From positions 1 to 64,000 of the forward strand of contig NZ_JAKZFT010000019.1 in NCBI RefSeq assembly GCF_022808985.1: a stretch of 64,000 nucleotides of DNA, read 5' to 3'. Made by a program: the position numbers and the translations under genes. The stretch's first letter is position 1, and each line of letters begins with the position of its first letter. Shown here piece after piece: positions 60,309 to 64,000 of the stretch. Under the pieces are notes generated by a model, which made no database searches, was not told where the DNA came from, and worked only from the letters and a program-made list of their open reading frames with translations. This DNA is from Geotalea sp. SG265 (GTDB lineage Bacteria; Desulfobacterota; Desulfuromonadia; Geobacterales; Geobacteraceae).

Positions 60309-61223
60309 CTATTCGGTGGAGAGAATTTCCAGTAACAGCTCCGGCTTGCAGATCGCTTCCTGCAGCCTCCCTTTGATTTCATCCAGCTGCTCATGGGCCT
60401 GCTGTTTGGAGAGCTTGCCGCTGCGGTAGAGCAGCCGCAGGTTTTTTCTCACCGCCTCGGCCGTGGCCAGCGCCCGTTCTCCGGTTGGATCGGCCTGGAA
60501 GAAGGATGAATCCTGGAAGCCATTGAGAAAATCAAAGACCGCTTCTTCCGCCAAGGCCATATATTCGTCCCGGTCCACCTCCTCAAGACCGAAGCGGGAA
60601 ATGTCCGAGAGGGTCTGCAGGACCTGCTGCCATTTTTCCAGTCGGCTGACCAGCAGAATCGAGTTGAAAATCCGCTTGTTGGTGCCGAAGGAAAAGAGCG
60701 TATCGGACAGGACTTTTCTCAGCAGGGCGTCATTTCTGCGGTAATGCTCCAGGGAGATCTTTTTTGCAATGTCCCAGATCTCTTTATCCACGAAGGTTTC
60801 GAACCGCATCTCCCAATAGGCATGCTTCAAGGTCATGGTGGAAAAGCTGCGCATGACCTTGTAGGGGACGTAATAATTGTGGGCGACGGTATCGGCGGCC
60901 AGGTGGGCAAGGTAGCCGTAGGCGCATGCTTTCTGGGCGCCCATGTCGGCATTTTCCAGGACCTTGAGTCCGATCCGCCACCGGTGGCAGTGGAGTAGAT
61001 AATGGGTGAATTTCTTGCCGACGGTGATGTCGGCGGCGATGCAGCCATAGAGGAAATCATTGGGAAATTCGGCAATCACCGCTGCCACGGCAGGTGTCAG
61101 TGCCTGAAGATTGTTGAGGACGGCGGAGCCTAACTGGAGATGGATGCCGGCACCCCAGGCGAGGGCATCGTGGGGAGCCAGAACGATGAGTAGAAGGACG
61201 AAAGGAATGATTAACATTGCCAT
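60309..61223 (-). CDS. Zinc-dependent phospholipase C-like protein, exported
   Basis: A 304-residue protein with a signal peptide ending LAWGAG, so the mature N-terminus would be a Trp, as in the bacterial zinc-dependent phospholipase C family. Potential metal ligands: His in GIHLQLG, Asp in AADITVG, His in HCHRW, His-Asp-His in AHLAADTVAHNYYVP, and His-Glu in HAYWEMRFE. The arrangement parallels the trinuclear zinc site of alpha-toxin-like enzymes. I chose ATG 61223; the frame runs further upstream (61382) through sequence without signal-peptide character. No ribosome site is visible, so the start is uncertain. Confidence 0.75.
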   Translation of the reverse strand: MAMLIIPFVLLLIVLAPHDALAWGAGIHLQLGSAVLNNLQALTPAVAAVIAEFPNDFLYGCIAADITVGKKFTHYLLHCHRWRIGLKVLENADMGAQKACAYGYLAHLAADTVAHNYYVPYKVMRSFSTMTLKHAYWEMRFETFVDKEIWDIAKKISLEHYRRNDALLRKVLSDTLFSFGTNKRIFNSILLVSRLEKWQQVLQTLSDISRFGLEEVDRDEYMALAEEAVFDFLNGFQDSSFFQADPTGERALATAEAVRKNLRLLYRSGKLSKQQAHEQLDEIKGRLQEAICKPELLLEILSTE

Positions 61224-61264
61224 AAAGAATAGGGGATGTGCCGGTAAATGTAAAGGAGTTTGCC

Positions 61265-62029
61265 ATGCATGAAGCTGCAGAAGCCCGGCAATTGGTGGCT
61301 TCGCTGCGCGCCTATCTGGAGGACCTTCAGGAAACCGGTGTAGACGGCCTTGTCTATGGCGAACCAGCCATGGTTGCTGCACCGGAGCAGCCGGCGGCTG
61401 TCCCTGCCGGTGCTTCAGCGGGTGCGATCTCTACTGCAAGTGCTCCCTCTCCTGAGGAAGCGGCGGAGAAGGAAACCCTGGAAAAGGTGCGGCTCGATCT
61501 GGGGGAATGCCGCCGTTGCGGATTGGCCGGCACCAGGACGAACCTGGTTTTCGGCGTCGGCAATCCTGCCGCGAGACTGGTTTTTGTCGGCGAGGCGCCG
61601 GGGCGGGACGAAGATCTGCAAGGGGAGCCCTTTGTGGGAGAGGCGGGGCAGCTTCTGACCAAGATCATAGCCGCCATGCAGTTCAAGCGGAGCGATGTCT
61701 ACATCTGCAATATTCTCAAGTGCCGTCCTCCTGGCAACCGTAACCCGGAACCCAAAGAGATCGAGCAGTGCCAGCCCTTTCTCCTGCGGCAGCTGCGCGC
61801 CCTGCGCCCCGAAGCCATCGTCTGTCTCGGCACCTTTGCCGCTCAGACGCTGCTAAAGACCAAGGAGCCGATCTCCCGGCTGCGCGGGCGTTTTCACGAC
61901 TACCACGGCATTCCGCTCATGCCCACCTTCCATCCAGCTTTTCTCCTGCGCAATCCTGCCATGAAACGCGAGGTGTGGGAGGATATGCAGCAGGTGATGC
62001 GGTTGCTCGGAATCGAACTGAAGAAGTAA
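61265..62029 (+). CDS. udg: Type 4 uracil-DNA glycosylase with iron-sulfur cluster
   Basis: A 254-residue family-4 UDG. The four cluster cysteines are in CRRC (about 88-91), NILKC and IEQC; the catalytic motif is GEAPGRDEDLQG, followed by FVGEAG, and the C-terminal TFHPAFLL motif. An Ala/Pro-rich stretch (35-75) follows the N-terminal helix and is probably flexible. It removes uracil from DNA in base-excision repair. AAGGAG precedes the ATG at 61265. Confidence 0.93.
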   Translation: MHEAAEARQLVASLRAYLEDLQETGVDGLVYGEPAMVAAPEQPAAVPAGASAGAISTASAPSPEEAAEKETLEKVRLDLGECRRCGLAGTRTNLVFGVGNPAARLVFVGEAPGRDEDLQGEPFVGEAGQLLTKIIAAMQFKRSDVYICNILKCRPPGNRNPEPKEIEQCQPFLLRQLRALRPEAIVCLGTFAAQTLLKTKEPISRLRGRFHDYHGIPLMPTFHPAFLLRNPAMKREVWEDMQQVMRLLGIELKK

Positions 62030-62041
62030 TGGGAGGCGACC

Positions 62042-62485
62042 ATGTACCAACACGTCTATGACACCCGCATGCCCGGCGGTGGGGAAATTCCCTTCGAGTT
62101 GCCCCGCTGGATCGCCTGCGCCCCATTTGAGGAGTATCTGGGGATGACGATAGAGGAGGCTGCAGAAGGGCATGCCGTCCTTACCATGCCCTTCACCGTC
62201 AAACTTTCCCAGGGGGTAGGATTCATGCACGGCGGCGCCATTACCGCCCTGGCCGACACGGCGGTCGCCATGGCCATCAAGAGCGTCCTCCCCGAGGGAA
62301 GCAATTTCGTCACCATGGATCTGGGGCTGAAGTTCCACGCGCCGGTCCGTTCCGGGGTAGTCAGGGCCGTGGCGCGGATCATCGAGCGTGACGAGCGGAA
62401 TATCAAGGGGGAAGCCGAGGTCTTCGATGGGGAAGGGATCAAAGTGGCGACCTTTAGCTCCGTTTTTCGGGTGCGGCGGCAGTAG
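62042..62485 (+). CDS. Hotdog-fold thioesterase (PaaI family)
   Basis: A 147-residue hotdog protein with GFMHGGAITALADTAVAMA, where the active Asp or Glu region lies, and the LGLKFHAPVR strand. PaaI-like enzymes split acyl-CoA thioesters; the acyl group is not predictable. It starts 13 bases after the glycosylase gene behind GGGAGG. Confidence 0.86.
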   Translation: MYQHVYDTRMPGGGEIPFELPRWIACAPFEEYLGMTIEEAAEGHAVLTMPFTVKLSQGVGFMHGGAITALADTAVAMAIKSVLPEGSNFVTMDLGLKFHAPVRSGVVRAVARIIERDERNIKGEAEVFDGEGIKVATFSSVFRVRRQ

Positions 62486-62509
62486 CATCCCTGTATCATG
62501 TTTCGCCGA

Positions 62510-63886
62510 TCAACTGAGGTCGATGGAAAAGAGGATGGAATAAGCCCGCTCGCCTGGATCATGAACCGGCGGCTGTCTTTTGATGGTGTTTTCCGCAGCG
62601 AGGGAAATGCCGGCATGGTCGTAGCCGAGGATATTCTTCCATTTCAGCCGCTTTACCGACATCTTTGCGGCAACCACATCCACCAGGGAAATATCGGTGC
62701 CCCTGGTTCCCGTATACCCGATTCCCCCCTCCAGCAGCACCCCTGCAGGCTGCCGTTCCCGTTTCACCGTGGCCTCTATGGAAAGGTCCGTGGAGCGGGA
62801 ATTCGTTACCAGGTCGGACTTTTGCCGATAGCCCAAGGTCTGGTTGAAAACCCAGCCGGAGATGGCCTGCTCCGGGACAACCTGGATGGACGATTCCGAT
62901 GAGAGGTCCCGTTGCATGGTCATGTCGCGCAACAGGGCGTAATTCCCCTTCAGCTTGCCCCCTAGAGTGGTGCCGGCATATTGCAGCGTGCCTCCCACAT
63001 CGTTGACCCAGATGCTGGCGCCGCTTTCTCTCCGTTGCCCAATCCTGCATCGTATGGTTCCGGGAAGATTCTTCAGATAATCGAAACGGTATCTCCCCTC
63101 CAAGTAGCGCTCGATGCGCCCTCCGGGGAGGGAGAGGCTCTCCCGCATGGACCGGCCCTCGGTCAGACGCAGGGATACCGGCCCTTTGCCGATGCTCATG
63201 CCGATGCGACTGATATCCTTTTCGCCCGTGGGGAGTGAAAGAAACGTGTACTCCGGCCCCTTATGTTCATAGAAGGCGCCCCATTTGGTTTGGCCGAGGT
63301 CCGATTCGCCGTTCAGTCGCCAGGCTTTGTCCTGCAGAGAACCCCTCTCCGTGGTTGTGCCCGAAACCAGCCCCGCAGCGGCGTCCAGGCGAAAGTTGCT
63401 CCCTGCCAGACTGCTCTTGCCGAAGAGGAGTTGGGAGGCCATCTCTTTGCCCTGGCGCGCTTCTTTCGCACCGATGATACCGATGGCGCCCCCGGTGCGA
63501 TCTGTGGCAGAGAAGGTGGCGATGGAACCGAAGACTTCCCTGTCGAAGACCGTGCGCTCGTCGGTAATGGCAAAACTGCGGAACTCCCCCTGGGGGCCGG
63601 CAATGGAATAGTCGAGCCCCTTGCCACCCACTTTCGGCAGAAGGTAGGGAATGGGGGCCAGTTCCATGATTCCCATCCTGATTGACTGCCCCTCCCGATG
63701 GGCTCCGATCAGGGGCAGATCGTCGGCTTTTTCGACCGATTGGCTCCAGTGGGGTACCTGCGGCAAATGCACGAACATGTCCGCCCCGTGCACCTGCGCG
63801 GGATCAGCAGGCAGCGTCTGGCCTTGTGCAGCTGATGCCCAGATGGACACAATGAGGACCAGGATTGTCCGACGCAAGCAATTCAT
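62510..63886 (-). CDS. Exported, probable outer-membrane beta-barrel protein
   Basis: A 458-residue protein with a signal peptide (about 1-22, ASAAQG) and a long body of amphipathic alternating strands, such as the GKLKGNYAL, DLSIEATVKRER and GVLLEGGIGYTG segments, with many Gly, Ser and Thr. I do not recognise the family. The C-terminus is Leu-Ser rather than Phe, so it lacks the usual BamA signature. ATG 63886 is chosen for the signal peptide; ATG 63913 is in frame. The bases 63914-64000 are its upstream region and show no clear promoter. Confidence 0.6.
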   Translation of the reverse strand: MNCLRRTILVLIVSIWASAAQGQTLPADPAQVHGADMFVHLPQVPHWSQSVEKADDLPLIGAHREGQSIRMGIMELAPIPYLLPKVGGKGLDYSIAGPQGEFRSFAITDERTVFDREVFGSIATFSATDRTGGAIGIIGAKEARQGKEMASQLLFGKSSLAGSNFRLDAAAGLVSGTTTERGSLQDKAWRLNGESDLGQTKWGAFYEHKGPEYTFLSLPTGEKDISRIGMSIGKGPVSLRLTEGRSMRESLSLPGGRIERYLEGRYRFDYLKNLPGTIRCRIGQRRESGASIWVNDVGGTLQYAGTTLGGKLKGNYALLRDMTMQRDLSSESSIQVVPEQAISGWVFNQTLGYRQKSDLVTNSRSTDLSIEATVKRERQPAGVLLEGGIGYTGTRGTDISLVDVVAAKMSVKRLKWKNILGYDHAGISLAAENTIKRQPPVHDPGERAYSILFSIDLS

Positions 63887-64000
63887 CGTAAAAGAAGCCC
63901 CCTCCTTCCCCATATGTTCCGTCGTTACCTCTAGTGTATCGCGATCATTATCTTCTGCAGCGCCGCTGAACAGACGTTCTCCAAGGTAGCAGGTATTGCA

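Overview
The window reads as chromosomal DNA of a Gram-negative Desulfuromonadales bacterium of the Geobacter/Geotalea type. The support is a citrate synthase of the mitochondrial kind (known from Geobacter), a very high density of two-component and c-di-GMP genes, outer-membrane genes such as a PagL-like lipid A deacylase, and a gene order around phoBR, acyl-CoA synthetase, M24 peptidase, gltA and ndk that I recall from Geobacter sulfurreducens. Species cannot be fixed from sequence reading alone. I see no insertion sequence, prophage, CRISPR array or tRNA.

Layout. 1-165: end of an rRNA operon (5S rRNA and terminator). 0.2-7.7 kb: a GspE/PilB-type ATPase, MsrA, and an envelope-lipid group (LtaS/OpgB-like phosphoglycerol transferase, diacylglycerol kinase, PagL), then bacterioferritin. 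8-25 kb: a sensory island with a receiver-GAF-PAS-GGDEF-EAL protein, single receivers, five histidine kinases, a receiver fused to a kinase-like module that has lost its phospho-accepting histidine, and a kaiC-kaiB-kaiB-kinase-receiver operon without kaiA. 25-34.8 kb: PilZ protein, M1 peptidase, HD-GYP protein, rhomboid, small proteins, a receiver and PhoBR.

35-45 kb: housekeeping metabolism (acyl-CoA synthetase, M24 peptidase, gltA, AMMECR1 protein, aldehyde dehydrogenase, a tiny lipoprotein, ndk, rlmN, MTA phosphorylase). 45-47 kb: an element bounded by inverted repeats, an adenosine-specific kinase, pcm, and a 6S RNA gene on the minus strand. 47-64 kb: a mostly co-directional plus-strand series (pseudouridine synthase, S1 protein, PfkB kinase, TPR lipoprotein, RodZ-like protein, GAF protein, receivers, UspA, receiver-kinase hybrid, FAD oxidoreductase, YhaM-like nuclease, metallo-hydrolase, coaBC, type 4 uracil-DNA glycosylase, thioesterase), with a phospholipase-C-like gene and a predicted outer-membrane protein on the minus strand.

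How it fits together. The 8-25 kb block looks like a signalling module in which one transmitter design is repeated behind different sensors and a Kai-like ATPase pair sits in an operon with its own kinase and receiver. Proteins for c-di-GMP synthesis, breakdown and binding lie within 22 kb (GGDEF-EAL, PilZ, HD-GYP). The best candidates for undescribed biology are the Kai-like operon with its modified KaiC tail, the kinase-like hybrid without H-box histidine, and two structured non-coding stretches (25365-25457 and 45273-45442).
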